Of a stretch of DNA of 64,000 nucleotides, positions 16,555-26,494 are shown piece by piece; positions within the stretch are counted from its first letter, which is position 1; each line of letters begins with the position of its first letter. The notes under the pieces are model-generated. The model ran no database searches and was not told the origin of the DNA. It worked only from the letters and a program-made list of their open reading frames with translations. Location: NCBI RefSeq assembly GCF_045277565.1, contig NZ_CP123584.1:2976001-3040000 (forward strand), written 5' to 3'. This DNA is from Aliisedimentitalea scapharcae. GTDB lineage: Bacteria > Pseudomonadota > Alphaproteobacteria > Rhodobacterales > Rhodobacteraceae. A program made the translations under genes and the position numbers.

Positions 16555-17538
16555 TCAGAGGAAGCCGAGCTTCTTCATCAGGTCACCAATGGCCTTTTCC
16601 TGCGCTTCCAGGAACGTCAGGAAGTCATCACCCGAATTGTGGATGTTCACCCAGCCATTGCGGCCGCGGACCTCTTCCCACTCAGCTGTGTCATACATCT
16701 TGGTGAGCGCATCCTGATATATCGCCAGCGTGTCAGCAGGCAATCCGGGAGCCCCAAAGAAACCGCGCCAATTCACAAATTCGGTGTCGATCCCCTGTTC
16801 TTTCATGGTCATGGCGTCCGGCGCGGCGTCAACCCGTTCGGCGGATGTTACACCGATGATCTTGACCTCACCTGCGTTGGACAGATCGACCGCTTCGGAA
16901 AATCCAGTGGACAGCGCGGCAATCTCGCCTGACAAAAGCGCAGCCATCGCCTTGCCGCCCGCGTCATAGGGGATGTATTTGACGCCAAGCGCATCTTTGC
17001 CTGCCGCTTCCATCACCATGGCGGCGACCAGGTGGTCCATCCCCCCCGGAACAGAACCGCCACCGATGGCCGTTTTCGATGGATCGGCATCATAGGCAGC
17101 GAGCAGATCTGCCATCGAATTGATTGGGCTGTCCTTGCCAACAACGATGGCGGCATAATCGCCAATCGTACCCGCAACCAGCGTCAGATCCCGAAAGTTG
17201 TGAGGGAAGACGCCGGTCAGCGAGCGGATCACGATCGGCGTCGAGTTGACCATCAAGGTGCCGTGATTGCTGTCTGCGTTTTCGATCATATAGCCGATGG
17301 CCTTTCCGCCACCGCCGCCGGACATGTTTTCGTAGGTGGCGTTGCCGACAAGACCCGCTTTGGTGAGCGCTTCACCCGTTCCGCGTGCGGTTCCGTCCCA
17401 ACCACCGCCGGCACCGCCGGGGATCAGAAAATGGATGCTGTCAACAACCTTGTGCCCGTCAGCCAGCCCAGGACCGGCCAGACCAAGCGCTGCTACTGCC
17501 GCGATAAAGGTGCGGCGACCTATTTCAAAATTCGACAT
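16555..17538 (-). CDS. tctC: tripartite tricarboxylate transporter substrate-binding protein (second system)
   Basis: A 327-aa TctC-type periplasmic binding protein. The N-terminus GRRTFIAAVAALGLAG has a twin-arginine pair before a hydrophobic stretch, so Tat export is possible. Mature signatures include FLIPGGAGGGWDGTARGTGEAL and IGGGSVPGGMDHLVAAMV; such Gly-rich pre-loop sequence is typical of the citrate/tricarboxylate-type subgroup. GGGAGGA stands just before the ATG. It is the first gene of a tctC-tctB-tctA operon and divergent from the response regulator gene (108-bp gap), the classic tctDE arrangement for tricarboxylate-induced uptake. Confidence 0.92.
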   Translation of the reverse strand: MSNFEIGRRTFIAAVAALGLAGPGLADGHKVVDSIHFLIPGGAGGGWDGTARGTGEALTKAGLVGNATYENMSGGGGGKAIGYMIENADSNHGTLMVNSTPIVIRSLTGVFPHNFRDLTLVAGTIGDYAAIVVGKDSPINSMADLLAAYDADPSKTAIGGGSVPGGMDHLVAAMVMEAAGKDALGVKYIPYDAGGKAMAALLSGEIAALSTGFSEAVDLSNAGEVKIIGVTSAERVDAAPDAMTMKEQGIDTEFVNWRGFFGAPGLPADTLAIYQDALTKMYDTAEWEEVRGRNGWVNIHNSGDDFLTFLEAQEKAIGDLMKKLGFL

Positions 17539-17646
17539 ATTGTCCTCCCAATTGACAACTCTCCGCATCGCGGGTCAGTTGAAGAGACTAAAACACGCCA
17601 ACCTGACACAAACCTGTCACACGCCGGAAAAGAGCCACGCAGTCGA

Positions 17647-18315
17647 ATGAAGTTCCTGCTGATCGAAGACAACCAAGAGCTGGCCAATGCTGTCAGTTCT
17701 CGCATGCGCCTTGATGGTCATGTTGTTGATCACGCGGCGAATTTGGATGATGCGTCGGGGTTTGTTGCCGCAGGAGAATATGACCTTATCCTGCTGGATA
17801 TCATGCTCCCTGATGGCGATGGGCGGGACTTTCTCAAACGCCACAGGGCAAGTGATCTTGATACGCCGGTCATCGTTTTGACTGCGCGAAGTCAGGTGTC
17901 AGACCGAATCGGGTCGCTTGATCTTGGGGCGGACGACTATGTCACCAAACCTTTCGATCATGCCGAGCTCGAGGCCCGTTGCCGTGCTGTTTTGCGCCGC
18001 AGGACCGGCAATGCAAAGACCACAATCGAGATGGGCGGGATCGTCTTTGATCCAGTTGCGGGCCGTTTGACCGTCGCAGGCATGCTGGTGAACTTGCGCA
18101 ACCGCGAGCTGCGTCTGCTCGAGATATTCCTGAATGCGCCCGGACAAATTTTTTCCAAGAGCAAGCTCGCCGATCGACTGTTTTCCTATGATGACGATGT
18201 CTCTGAGAATGCGATAGAGGTTTATATCGGTCGCCTGCGCAAACTTCTGTCAGCGTCGGACATTGAGATCACGACATTGCGTGGCCTGGGGTATCGGCTG
18301 GACCATGACGGATAG
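17647..18315 (+). CDS. tctD: OmpR-family response regulator (TctD-like)
   Basis: A 222-aa response regulator. The receiver domain (1-115) has acidic residues in LLIEDNQEL, phospho-acceptor Asp51 in LILLDIMLPDGDG, Thr in VIVLTARS and Lys in DYVTKPFD. The C-terminal winged helix (125-220) ends in YIGRLRKLLSASDIEITTLRGLGYRL. It should activate the divergent tctC promoter when phosphorylated by the kinase encoded next. The gene overlaps the kinase gene by 11 nt. Confidence 0.93.
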   Translation: MKFLLIEDNQELANAVSSRMRLDGHVVDHAANLDDASGFVAAGEYDLILLDIMLPDGDGRDFLKRHRASDLDTPVIVLTARSQVSDRIGSLDLGADDYVTKPFDHAELEARCRAVLRRRTGNAKTTIEMGGIVFDPVAGRLTVAGMLVNLRNRELRLLEIFLNAPGQIFSKSKLADRLFSYDDDVSENAIEVYIGRLRKLLSASDIEITTLRGLGYRLDHDG

Positions 18316-19657
18316 CACCGCAGTTTCAGGATCGCTCAGAAACCGACTGATGCTGGCGTTGATCGGCGGGGCAGCCGCCCTCGCCCTGCTCTTGTTCTTT
18401 GCGGTGCGCAGTTATGCTGTGCAGGTCGCACAGCAAGGTCAGGACAGCATTCTGCAGGCCTCGGTCACATCGATGCTGGATGCGGCTGCCTTTCGGGATG
18501 GCAAAGTCCAGCTCGATCTACCGTATTCAGCGTTTTCGATGCTAGGGACAGCTGCGGACGACCGGGTGTTTTATGCGGTTTATCAGGATGGAAGTTTCCT
18601 GTCCGGTTACGAAGACCTCGCGTTCTCGCACACGGCTCCCTTTCAATTCGGCCAGATGCGGGGATCTCACGTGCGCATGGTCAGCGCAGCGCGCACCTTG
18701 ATTGGAGAGGGCCGTCGCACGGACATCCAGATTGTCCTTGCTCAAACGCAGGACTCGCTCTCCGAAACGCTCAGCCAGATTTCGCGCAATGCGGCCATGC
18801 TGGGCCTAAGCTTTTTTGTCCTAACGGCCGCGCTGTCCTTTTGGGCGACCTCGGCCACGATCGGTCAGTTGGCCAAGTTGACAACATCCGTCACGCGTCG
18901 GGGGCCGCAGGATCTCAGCCCGTTCACCAAACCGGTCCCGCGCGAAATGGCTCCTTTGGTCACGTCGCTGAATTCCTTGATGGGAAGACTCGATCATTCA
19001 TTGAGCCAGTCAGAAGACTTTATCGCCGAGGCTGCGCATCGGGTCCGCACCCCGCTTGCTACCGTTCGCTCCTATGCCGAGGCCACATTGCAGCGGGTCG
19101 ACAAACCGGAAAACCGCGAGGCCATGCGTTCAATGGTCAAGGCCATCGACGAAAGTTCGCGCGCAGCAGGGCAGCTTCTGGATCATGCGATGATCACCTT
19201 CCGCGCGGATCATCTGGAGCGGGAGAACATCGACCTTGTCGATTTGGTGGGTGATTTGGTGCAGCGGATGACACCCATTGCAGAAATGAAGGATATGGTA
19301 TTGGTGCTGCGCGGAGATCCAAGGGTTCCGTTTTCGGGGGATCCAATCCTGCTGCAGAATGCCGTGCGCAACCTGATAGATAACGCAATGAAATACGGTC
19401 CTGCCGAAAGTGCGATCGACATTTCTGTCTCGGCAATCCCCAGACCACAGATCATCGTCTGCGATTGCGGACCCGGTTTTCCGGAATCGGAAATGGCGTC
19501 CCTGACCACGCGGTTTCAGCGCGGCGCAAATGCGACGGATACCATCGGATCCGGGCTGGGGCTGACCATCGCGCGCGATGTTGCCTTGGCACATGGAGGC
19601 ACGGTCACATTGAAGAACAAGCCGGAGGGCGGCGCGTGCGTATTTATCTCTCTTTAA
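18305..19657 (+). CDS. tctE: sensor histidine kinase (TctE-like)
   Basis: A 450-aa membrane kinase. TM1 is about residues 17-37 and TM2 about 166-186, flanking a ~130-residue periplasmic domain of the type found in TctE. The H-box is AAHRVRTPLATV with His245. The N-box is LIDNAMKYGP and the G-boxes are DCGPGFPE and GSGLGLTIARDVA. It senses an organic acid outside the cytoplasm and phosphorylates TctD. Its 3' end overlaps the following solute-binding-protein gene by 22 nt, so the three proteins are produced together. Confidence 0.93.
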   Translation: MTDSTAVSGSLRNRLMLALIGGAAALALLLFFAVRSYAVQVAQQGQDSILQASVTSMLDAAAFRDGKVQLDLPYSAFSMLGTAADDRVFYAVYQDGSFLSGYEDLAFSHTAPFQFGQMRGSHVRMVSAARTLIGEGRRTDIQIVLAQTQDSLSETLSQISRNAAMLGLSFFVLTAALSFWATSATIGQLAKLTTSVTRRGPQDLSPFTKPVPREMAPLVTSLNSLMGRLDHSLSQSEDFIAEAAHRVRTPLATVRSYAEATLQRVDKPENREAMRSMVKAIDESSRAAGQLLDHAMITFRADHLERENIDLVDLVGDLVQRMTPIAEMKDMVLVLRGDPRVPFSGDPILLQNAVRNLIDNAMKYGPAESAIDISVSAIPRPQIIVCDCGPGFPESEMASLTTRFQRGANATDTIGSGLGLTIARDVALAHGGTVTLKNKPEGGACVFISL

Positions 19658-20643
19658 TCTTTGTTTTCCTGTGCCATGCCGGTTGGGCCCAGGACTGGGA
19701 AGACCAGGAAACGTTTTCCGGCACGCAAGCCACGACCACCCTAACGATCATTTCGAGCACGGATACCGACCTGTTTGCCCCTTTGGTCCGGGCCTTTATC
19801 GCGCAAAATCAGGATATTGCGATAGAGTATCTGGTCACGGGCACAGCGGATATCGACAAGCGTTTTCGCCAGACACCCAACGCCTTTGATATCGCGATTT
19901 CAAGCGCCATGGACTTGCAGTTCAAGCTGGCCAATGATGGCTATGCACGGACCCTGGACGATATTTCATACCCACGGTGGGCCCAATGGCGCCAAAGCCT
20001 GTTTGCCTTTACGTCCGAACCGGCGGCGATTGTCATCAACCGCGCCGCTTTCGAAGGTCGGCCAATCCCGCAATCACGCCAGGACCTCATCGAAGCTCTC
20101 CGCGCGCGCCCGGACTTTTTCCGCAACCGCGTCGGAACCTATGACGTGCATCAATCGGGGCTTGGCTATCTCTTTGCCACGCAGGACGCGCGGTCGTCCG
20201 AGACCTTTTGGCGGCTGATGGAAGTCATGGGAAGCCTGGGCGTTCGCCTCTATTGCTGTTCAGGTGATATGATCGACGACCTGAGCGATGGGACAATCGT
20301 GGTCGCCTACAACGTCCTTGGCAGCTATGCCAAGGCGCACGCCGACAGTCAGGACGTCCTGGAGATTGTTCTGCCATCTGACTTCCCCACGACGATGATG
20401 CGGACTGCGTTGGTGTCGCGGGCCTCTGGGGAATGGCTGGCCGCCGAGCGTTTCATCCAGTTCCTGGTCACCTATCAATCAAATCCGATCGAAGGCGTGC
20501 GAACGCTGCCCCCGCTCAACGACGGAAAAAGTGGTGTCGATCGGGCGACGATCGCGCTGGACCCTGCCCTGATGACATTTCTTGATACGCTAAAGCGAAA
20601 CAAGTTTCTGTCCGAATGGGAAAGCGCCTTGATCCAGAATTGA
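19636..20643 (+). CDS. orphan periplasmic solute-binding protein, probable sensory partner of TctE
   Basis: A 335-aa protein starting with GTG inside the kinase gene, with GGAGGGC just upstream. The signal peptide (MRIYLSLIFVFLCHAGWAQ) has cleavage near residue 18. The mature part resembles iron(III)/spermidine-type ABC binding proteins (TTTLTIISSTDTDLFAPLVRAF; FDIAISSAMDLQFKLANDGY; GTIVVAYNVLGSYAKAH; GVRTLPPLNDGK). No ABC permease or ATPase is present. The position as third gene of a kinase/regulator operon suggests that it presents ligand to TctE instead of feeding a transporter. The alternative is a stand-alone binding protein for a transporter elsewhere. Confidence 0.85.
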   Translation: MRIYLSLIFVFLCHAGWAQDWEDQETFSGTQATTTLTIISSTDTDLFAPLVRAFIAQNQDIAIEYLVTGTADIDKRFRQTPNAFDIAISSAMDLQFKLANDGYARTLDDISYPRWAQWRQSLFAFTSEPAAIVINRAAFEGRPIPQSRQDLIEALRARPDFFRNRVGTYDVHQSGLGYLFATQDARSSETFWRLMEVMGSLGVRLYCCSGDMIDDLSDGTIVVAYNVLGSYAKAHADSQDVLEIVLPSDFPTTMMRTALVSRASGEWLAAERFIQFLVTYQSNPIEGVRTLPPLNDGKSGVDRATIALDPALMTFLDTLKRNKFLSEWESALIQN

Positions 20644-20851
20644 TGTCTTCAAACCTTCTTCGCCAGACGGTCTTGCACCACGCTGCATAGGCTATGGGGG
20701 GCTCACCGGTTCGCGGCGAATGGGCAATGCCGGCGAACACGCGGGAGATTCAAGAATTGGAAACCCGACGTTTGTTCTCTAAGCTTCCAACCATAATCTC
20801 TCAAACCCCATTCAAGACCTGATACTCCCCGAAACACGCGCGAGATATCAT

Positions 20852-21797
20852 ATGAACAAGTTTCGTTACCTCAACTTTGCCGCCTTGGTCATCGCGGGCC
20901 TGTCTTGCACATTGGTCCCGGCACCGCTCGCCTCACAGGAAGCACCACCGATCACCTACGGGCTCGAGGCGGGTGTGGTCTATGGCAAGGGCCTGGTAAC
21001 GAAGGAAGGAAAACAGGTCTCCCGCGATCTGTGGATGGATGTCTACTCTCCGGTGGAGACGTCATCTGAGCCGCGCCCGGCGGTCATCCTCACCTTTGGC
21101 GGCGCATTTCATCGCGGCAGTCCACGCATTACCTTTCAGTCCGGGGGTGCTCAGGACACATCCATGGGCAATTACTGCCGCCGATTTGCCGCGAGAGGCT
21201 ATACGTGTTTCGCAATTTAATACCGGCTAACCCCCGAAGCTCCTGTGCTGTCAGGAGAGGGCTATCAAGACGACTGGATAGACGCCAACAGCCTGTTGCC
21301 GCTCCTGCCCCAAGCCAACCATATTCGGCAGACGATGAACCTGCCGCCAATCGATTTCGACATTCCCGAACAAAGGAAGGCAATCGTTGACGGCGTGATC
21401 GCGGCCGCTGAGGATTTGCGGCTGGCTGTCCTTCATATCCGCGACTTCGCTGCGCGGTATGAAATCGACCCGGAACGCATCGTGCTTGGCGGTTTTTCGG
21501 CGGGCGCGGTAACATCTTGGAACGTTGCGCATGGCATGGGTGTTCCTGTCTCTGGTGTCTTTATTGCTGTCCGGATCCGACGCCGGTTTCGACGTCAAGA
21601 AAACTGTTACGGCCTCGTCCCAGAGACCACCGATCCTCATGTTCATGGGGCAGTATGATCTTCCCGGTGCGTTGACCACGGTGCCCTCACTATTGGCCCA
21701 CTACACAGAGGTCGGCGTTGAGCACGAATTCGCATGGGTGCCAGGTTTCGGCCATTTCTATCCCGCTGGCTCTGCCAGTTTAGGGGGGATGCAGTAA
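20852..21797 (+). pseudogene. alpha/beta-hydrolase (esterase), broken by a nonsense codon and a frameshift
   Basis: The frame opens with a signal peptide (MNKFRYLNFAALVIAGLSC, possible lipobox) and an esterase N-half with oxyanion region LTFGGAFHRGSP. TAA at 21218-21220 interrupts the expected Q-Y-R-L-T-P-E-A-P motif; one C-to-T change would explain it, and the same frame continues after it. The nucleophile elbow GGFSAGA follows at ~21490. Near 21570-21580 the reading frame shifts by +1, after which the Asp (MGQYDLPG) and His (PGFGHFYP) regions follow to the stop. All triad positions are still recognisable, so decay is recent, or the two lesions are sequence errors. Confidence 0.8.
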
Positions 21798-21965
21798 GCA
21801 TGTCCGTGGAAGGGCGGATTGCAGCGTTCCTTGAGCATGCGATTGGAAGTGGTCGTTGAGAGTTTGTATTTTACGAATGCGCTGAACCCCAAACACCATA
21901 GAGAAACACATCCACGCTACATTAGATTTTGACGATATTATTCCCTGTTTGAAAGGAACCGAGAC

Positions 21966-23296
21966 ATGAAAACCCCGTTGATCGGCGCTCTGGCGCCCTG
22001 AGCCTTTGTCCTGTTCACGCCTTCGCGGAGGACAAAGATCTGCCAAGAGTGGCAATGGACAACATACCTGTGCCGGCGCAGGCCCAGGTGACCAAGGGCA
22101 ACTGGACAACTCCGCCATTCAACGAATGGGCCTTTCGCAACATGGGTCTTCACCCAAGTTTGATGGTGCCGCGCTCCGGCGCAATTGTCCCCATCCCCGA
22201 AGCGCTGAACCCCAGCATTGCCGAGATTGAGTTCGACTATGGCGGGCAGCGTTACACCGTCCGGGATGCCATGACCGGCGACAACACTGATGGCTACATC
22301 GTGCTTCATGGCGGCAAGGTCCTGCACGAAGAGTATTTCAACGGATTCACGCAACGCGACCATCATATGTGGGCCTCCAGCACCAAATCACTGGTCGGTC
22401 AGGCCATGGGATTGCTGGTTGAACAGGGCAAGGTGGACGTCAACGCCAAAACGGAAAGCTATATTCCAGAACTCGAGGGAACGCTTTTTGGCGCGCGTAC
22501 CGTGCGCGAAGTGCTGAATATGGTGACCGCCCTGAATTATACCGAAGACTATGTGAACATGGTGCCCGGAGCGGTCAGCACCGAATATTTCCGCCGCATG
22601 GGATTCATTCCCGCCTATGATCTGATGGCGATTGATCCGACCAAGGATGATACACCGCGCGGATTGCTGGAATTTGCCCCGCTGTTTGTTCAAAACCCGG
22701 ATCTCGAACCTTCGTACAAATTCGAATACCACTCCCCGAACGTGGATGTCGTTGGCTGGATCATCAATCGGGTGTCCGGAGTGCCGCTGCAAACCTTTAT
22801 TGCAGATAATTTCTGGAGCAAGCTGGGTGTTGAACATGATGCCATGATGATGGCCGACATGACATTTACCCCCATCGCCACCGGTGGCTTCAACACCACA
22901 TTGCGCGATTTTGCCCGAGTAGGCCTCGCTATGGTGAACAACGGCAAATACAACGGCGCGCAGGTTTTCTCTGAGGCTTGGGTCAAAGACACATTCACGC
23001 TGAGCGAGGAAGAAAAACTCCATGGCGCGCGCAGCAGCTACCGCGATGATCCCAATTCGGCGTCCTATGACGAGTGGTTTGAAGGCTATAAAAACTACCT
23101 CTGGGTCCATGACAGCGAGAAAAAGATCGCCACCTACCGCGGTGTCTTTGGACAGCATCTCTACATCAACCAAGAGCAAGATCTGGTGATCGCGACCTTC
23201 TCATCCGCGCTGAGCGCATCCAATGCGATGCGGGAAACCAATCGCCCCCGTTTGGCTGCGTTCGAAGCGATTGCTGGCCATCTGGGGAACAACTGA
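21966..23296 (+). CDS. beta-lactamase-family serine hydrolase (signal peptide frameshifted)
   Basis: A penicillin-binding-protein/class C beta-lactamase-like hydrolase (PF00144 type). From the internal ATG at 22049 it is 415 aa. The catalytic S-x-x-K is in MWASSTKSLVGQAMG; the Tyr motif is probably YHSPNVDVVGW; FGQHLYIN matches the C-terminal H-x-G-like strand region. Upstream, ATG at 21966 with AAGGA before it encodes MKTPLIGALAP and then hits TGA, while the correct frame shows the rest of a signal peptide (ALSLCPVHAFAED). One inserted base would restore a complete secretory signal, so the gene seems to have lost export or to contain a sequence error. It follows the broken esterase. The substrate is an ester or amide, not defined. 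Confidence 0.8.
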
Positions 23297-23429
23297 GGCT
23301 ACAAAGTAGGTAAACCAATACTCCCAGATCAGAATGCCCGCGTCGGGCTCCAGGCTGTCTTGCACCGCATTTGATGCGACCCCCGGCAACCAGCCATGGC
23401 GAACGGCGCGGTCATTCGCACCTGACGTG

Positions 23430-25292
23430 TCACAAGGGCATACCGGCAGCTTCCATGGCCTCGAGCCAGCGGTCCGCAGCACCCGGGGCTGTCCACATGC
23501 CTGTGATGATCCCCCTTTCCCGCGACACGGTCCAGTTCGGGTTTTCTGCAACGAAGTCAGCCATTGACTGAACCGCCTTGTCCTGATTCCCAAGGCAATG
23601 ATGAATGGCCGCAAGCGTTTTATTGGCAGCAACCGGCATCGTCGGTGCCGACTGGAATGTCGCAAGCGCCTGATCGCAGTTCTCCATCTGCCATTGGATC
23701 TTGGATTTCTCCCACTGAACGTCATGCCCATATAGCGGGTCAATGCGCTCTGATTCAGCGATCACCGCCAGGGCCTCCTCCGTTTCTCCGACATAGTTCA
23801 GTGCCTGCGCCAGCGCGTTGCGCGAAAAGAAGGCCGACGGGTTCAATTCGACTGCGCGACGGAATGCGACGGCCGCGGCCTCGACATCGCGGTTGAACAT
23901 CAGGGCCCGACCCAATGCGTGATAGGCCATGAAGTTGTTTGGGTCGATTTCAACGCCCCGGCGCGCAAGATCGTACATCCTCTTTCGAGTCGCCTCTTCA
24001 TCGCCTTCTATCCAACCAAAGCGTAATCCGATTCGAAGTGAGAGTGCCTGACCGAGATAGCCCCAGGCAGAGTCAGGATAATCCCTTAAAGATTGTTCCT
24101 GTTCCTCGATGTTTATCAAAAGGTTCTCGCGGTTGAAGTTCCGCACGATCCGGCTTTGTGCGGCGTTCGCGATCATCAACGCGCTGACGTCGCCTGCGGT
24201 CATCCGTGCTTCGGCCAAATCGACGACTCTGGCCCCAACCGCATTAGCGATTTTCCGGCTGATCAAACTGTTTGTCTTCAGCAACGCGTCAAGCGGAACG
24301 TCGAATTCGTCGGCCCAGATATGCGCCTCTGTGGATCCGTCAATCAATTGGGCCGTCGTTCGCAATCGCGTCCCGTCATATTGCTGGCTGCCTTCCAGAA
24401 TAAAGTCAGCCCCAAGCTTGTCGGCAATTTCGGATATGCCAAGTCCGGAGTCGCGGAACTGGAAGCTTGAGCGCTGTGAAATCACCGATAGTTGCGGGTA
24501 TCGAGCCAACGATGTGATGATATTCCCACTGACCGCGTCACTCAGATAGCCCTGGTGCGGTGGGGCACTAAAGTCTTCGAACGGAAGCACCGCGATCACC
24601 GGGGGCGTTGCATCGCTTGACCGGAATTGGAGCGCTAAAACAACCAAACCAATCACAATTGCCCCAGCGAGCAGCGTCCAAATTGTCATTCTTTCCAGTC
24701 GCGGTTTCCTTGATGGCGGTGTGGCTGACGCAGCAGTATCTGTGGCCAGCGACTGAGACCGTTCGTCTAGTTCCACCTTGAAAACATCCACTGGGACCGG
24801 AATATTTTTTAACTGCTGCGCCCCCATTGGCTCGAAACCCAGATCGAGCTTGCCTGTCACGTGATCAAAAACGGTTTGAGATACGCAAATTCCACCCGGT
24901 TCAGCCAGTCCTTCGATCCGCGCAGCAACATTGACGCCATCGCCATAAATGTCATCCCCATCGACCATGACATCGCCGACATTGATCCCGACGCGGAATC
25001 GAAGGCGCTCGTGTTCAGGTTCATTTTCTTGTGAAGCGGCAAGCGCGATCTGGACGTCTACAGCGAAGCTTACAGCATCAACCACACTCGCAAACTCAAC
25101 AAGACTCCCGTCTCCCATTAGCTTGATGGTGCGACCATGGTGGGCTTTGATTCGCGGGTCGATCAAACTCCGACGAAGTTCTTTGAGCCTCGTCAGCGTT
25201 CCGCTCTCGTCCTTGCTCATGAGTTGGGCGTATCCAACAACATCAGCTGAAAGGATCGTCGTCAGTTTGCGTTCTTGATGGTCTTCATCCAA
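23430..25292 (-). CDS. class III adenylate/guanylate cyclase with TPR domain
   Basis: A 620-aa protein. Residues 1-180 are a class III cyclase domain: LTTILSADVVGYAQLM (metal Asp), KLMGDGSLVEF (second metal Asp), GINVGDVM and DGVNVAARIEGLA (Asn/Arg for transition-state contacts). A transmembrane segment IWTLLAGAIVIGLVVLAL follows at ~215, then a TolB-N/FlgO-like domain (VIAVLPFEDFSAPPHQGYLSD) and TPR units from ~400 on (GRALMFNRDVEAAAVAFRRA). The cytosolic cyclase is joined to a periplasmic sensing or interaction domain, so it should make cAMP (or cGMP) in response to an outer signal. The domain order is common in Rhizobiales and Rhodobacterales. Confidence 0.92.
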   Translation of the reverse strand: MDEDHQERKLTTILSADVVGYAQLMSKDESGTLTRLKELRRSLIDPRIKAHHGRTIKLMGDGSLVEFASVVDAVSFAVDVQIALAASQENEPEHERLRFRVGINVGDVMVDGDDIYGDGVNVAARIEGLAEPGGICVSQTVFDHVTGKLDLGFEPMGAQQLKNIPVPVDVFKVELDERSQSLATDTAASATPPSRKPRLERMTIWTLLAGAIVIGLVVLALQFRSSDATPPVIAVLPFEDFSAPPHQGYLSDAVSGNIITSLARYPQLSVISQRSSFQFRDSGLGISEIADKLGADFILEGSQQYDGTRLRTTAQLIDGSTEAHIWADEFDVPLDALLKTNSLISRKIANAVGARVVDLAEARMTAGDVSALMIANAAQSRIVRNFNRENLLINIEEQEQSLRDYPDSAWGYLGQALSLRIGLRFGWIEGDEEATRKRMYDLARRGVEIDPNNFMAYHALGRALMFNRDVEAAAVAFRRAVELNPSAFFSRNALAQALNYVGETEEALAVIAESERIDPLYGHDVQWEKSKIQWQMENCDQALATFQSAPTMPVAANKTLAAIHHCLGNQDKAVQSMADFVAENPNWTVSRERGIITGMWTAPGAADRWLEAMEAAGMPL

Positions 25293-25713
25293 TACACTGA
25301 TCTCCGTTGCAACGAGCTTATCTCAAAGGACAGCAGCGCGTCGAGAGCGCAGGAGATCGCCCGACGGGTTGGGGTGACCTGACACAAGGGTGATGTCTGG
25401 ACTGGGCTCTCAGCAAACTTTCGCCCTGCCAGAAAGGCATGGCGGCTGAATGCCCTTCACCCGCACTCCAAGTCAGGGCTTTGACCATGGAAGACGTATT
25501 GCCAGCGGCAAGCGCGGTGACGATCCAGAGTGGTTTCCCGATATAATTGGGCGTCTCAACGGGTAAGGTGTGTGAGGGGGTGTCCCGGTGACGCCCTGCC
25601 CATTTTGCAATCGGAACTGGAAAATACCCGTAGCATCTTGAACGGGAATCAGGTTTCTGAGGTTCGAATGCCCGTCATTGGACCAGGCCACGAGAGTCCC
25701 GCCGCGCCTTAGG
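25293..25713. other. intergenic region, no convincing gene
   Basis: About 420 bp between the cyclase start and the tRNA-flank repeat. A minus-strand frame at 25473-25763 overlaps the repeat but reads as low-quality sequence. It presumably contains the cyclase promoter. Confidence 0.4.
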
Positions 25714-25871
25714 CACGTTTTTCCCAGACCAATAGCGCAAAGCCGCCATGTGGTCGACTTCACGCAGATTCGAGCCCCGGAGAAAGGCGGCGATTGGGTT
25801 TACGGAACCAGGGGGCACTTCAAAACACCATACGGCCTTCCAGAAAAACTCATATTTTCAAAAGGAAGAAA
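25714..25871 (-). repeat. tRNA-Val 3'-flank repeat, copy 2
   Basis: The second copy of the segment described at 4050-4209, again starting right after the CCA end of a tRNA-Val gene. In this copy the minus-strand frame reads C-F-E-V-P-P-G-S-V then S-N-L-R-E-V-D-H-M-A-A-L-R-Y-W and stays open after a TGA codon at about 25856, without an ATG. The two copies are too similar to be independent but too diverged to be a recent copy. Confidence 0.6.
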
Positions 25872-25946
25872 TGGTGGGTGATAAGAGATTTGAACTCCTG
25901 ACATCTTCGATGTGAACGAAGCGCTCTACCACTGAGCTAATCACCC
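25872..25946 (-). tRNA. tRNA-Val (anticodon CAC)
   Basis: Cloverleaf on the minus strand: acceptor GGGTGAT/ATCACCC, D-arm AGCTCAGTGGTAGAGC, anticodon stem CTTCG/CGAAG with loop TTCACAT, which gives anticodon CAC (valine, GUG). The T-arm is CAGGAGTTCAAATCTCTTA, with an A where the other tRNA-Val has G. The 3' ACCA is encoded. Confidence 0.97.
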
Positions 25947-25965
25947 GTTGACAGGGCTAATACCG

Positions 25966-26388
25966 TTACTCCCCATCGTCCGCAAGGGGGCCGTTTGAAA
26001 GAATTTCTTCGGAACCCGTGCTTTGACGGACTTTGCAAATGATGACCTTGGTCTTGCCATTGTCGGCGGTGCGGTTGATCTTGACTTTGCCCAGCGGCGG
26101 CAGGTTCAATTCCCGCCCATCGGCCAATGTTTCGCCCAGGATTGCCAGTGCGGCTTCGATGGCCGGTTTGGCATCCCGTTTCTTCACGCCGGAGCGCTCG
26201 ACAGCCAGGTCGACCAATTCCTTCTTTTTCATGTCCGGGTCGCTGACGATCGGATCGACCAGCTTGACAACTTTGGGTTCAATTTCTGGCGCGGCCTTGG
26301 GTACGGTACTGGCAGCTACGGCCGCCTTTGGGGCCTTTGTAGTGGCTGTTTTACGCGGTGCAGCGCGCTTTTTGCTTGTGGTCGTCAT
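25966..26388 (-). CDS. HU-family DNA-binding protein with N-terminal Ala/Lys extension
   Basis: A 140-aa protein. Residues ~50-140 carry an HU/IHF-like fold (MKKKELVDLAVERSGVKKRD; PAIEAALAILGETLADGREL; NLPPLGKVKINRT), followed by a short arm instead of the full HU beta-arm. Residues 1-45 are rich in Ala, Lys and Pro (KKRAAPRKTATTKAPKAA), a flexible basic tail that can contact DNA. It is longer than classic 90-residue HU. A nucleoid-structuring role is inferred. It lies 19 bp from tRNA-Val on the same strand. Confidence 0.85.
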   Translation of the reverse strand: MTTTSKKRAAPRKTATTKAPKAAVAASTVPKAAPEIEPKVVKLVDPIVSDPDMKKKELVDLAVERSGVKKRDAKPAIEAALAILGETLADGRELNLPPLGKVKINRTADNGKTKVIICKVRQSTGSEEILSNGPLADDGE

Positions 26389-26494
26389 GCCTGCTCCTCA
26401 AGTTTTTTGATAGTTTCTATTTTTGAAACAGCCTACCCAAATTCCGCTCTCAAGTCCAATGGCGTTTCACAACATCCGGGTGCCAACGAAAAAC

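Noticed and set aside
25473..25763. 96-codon minus-strand frame next to tRNA-Val(CAC)
   Set aside because: It begins inside the tRNA-flank repeat in a different frame from the conserved peptide and reads as low-quality sequence.
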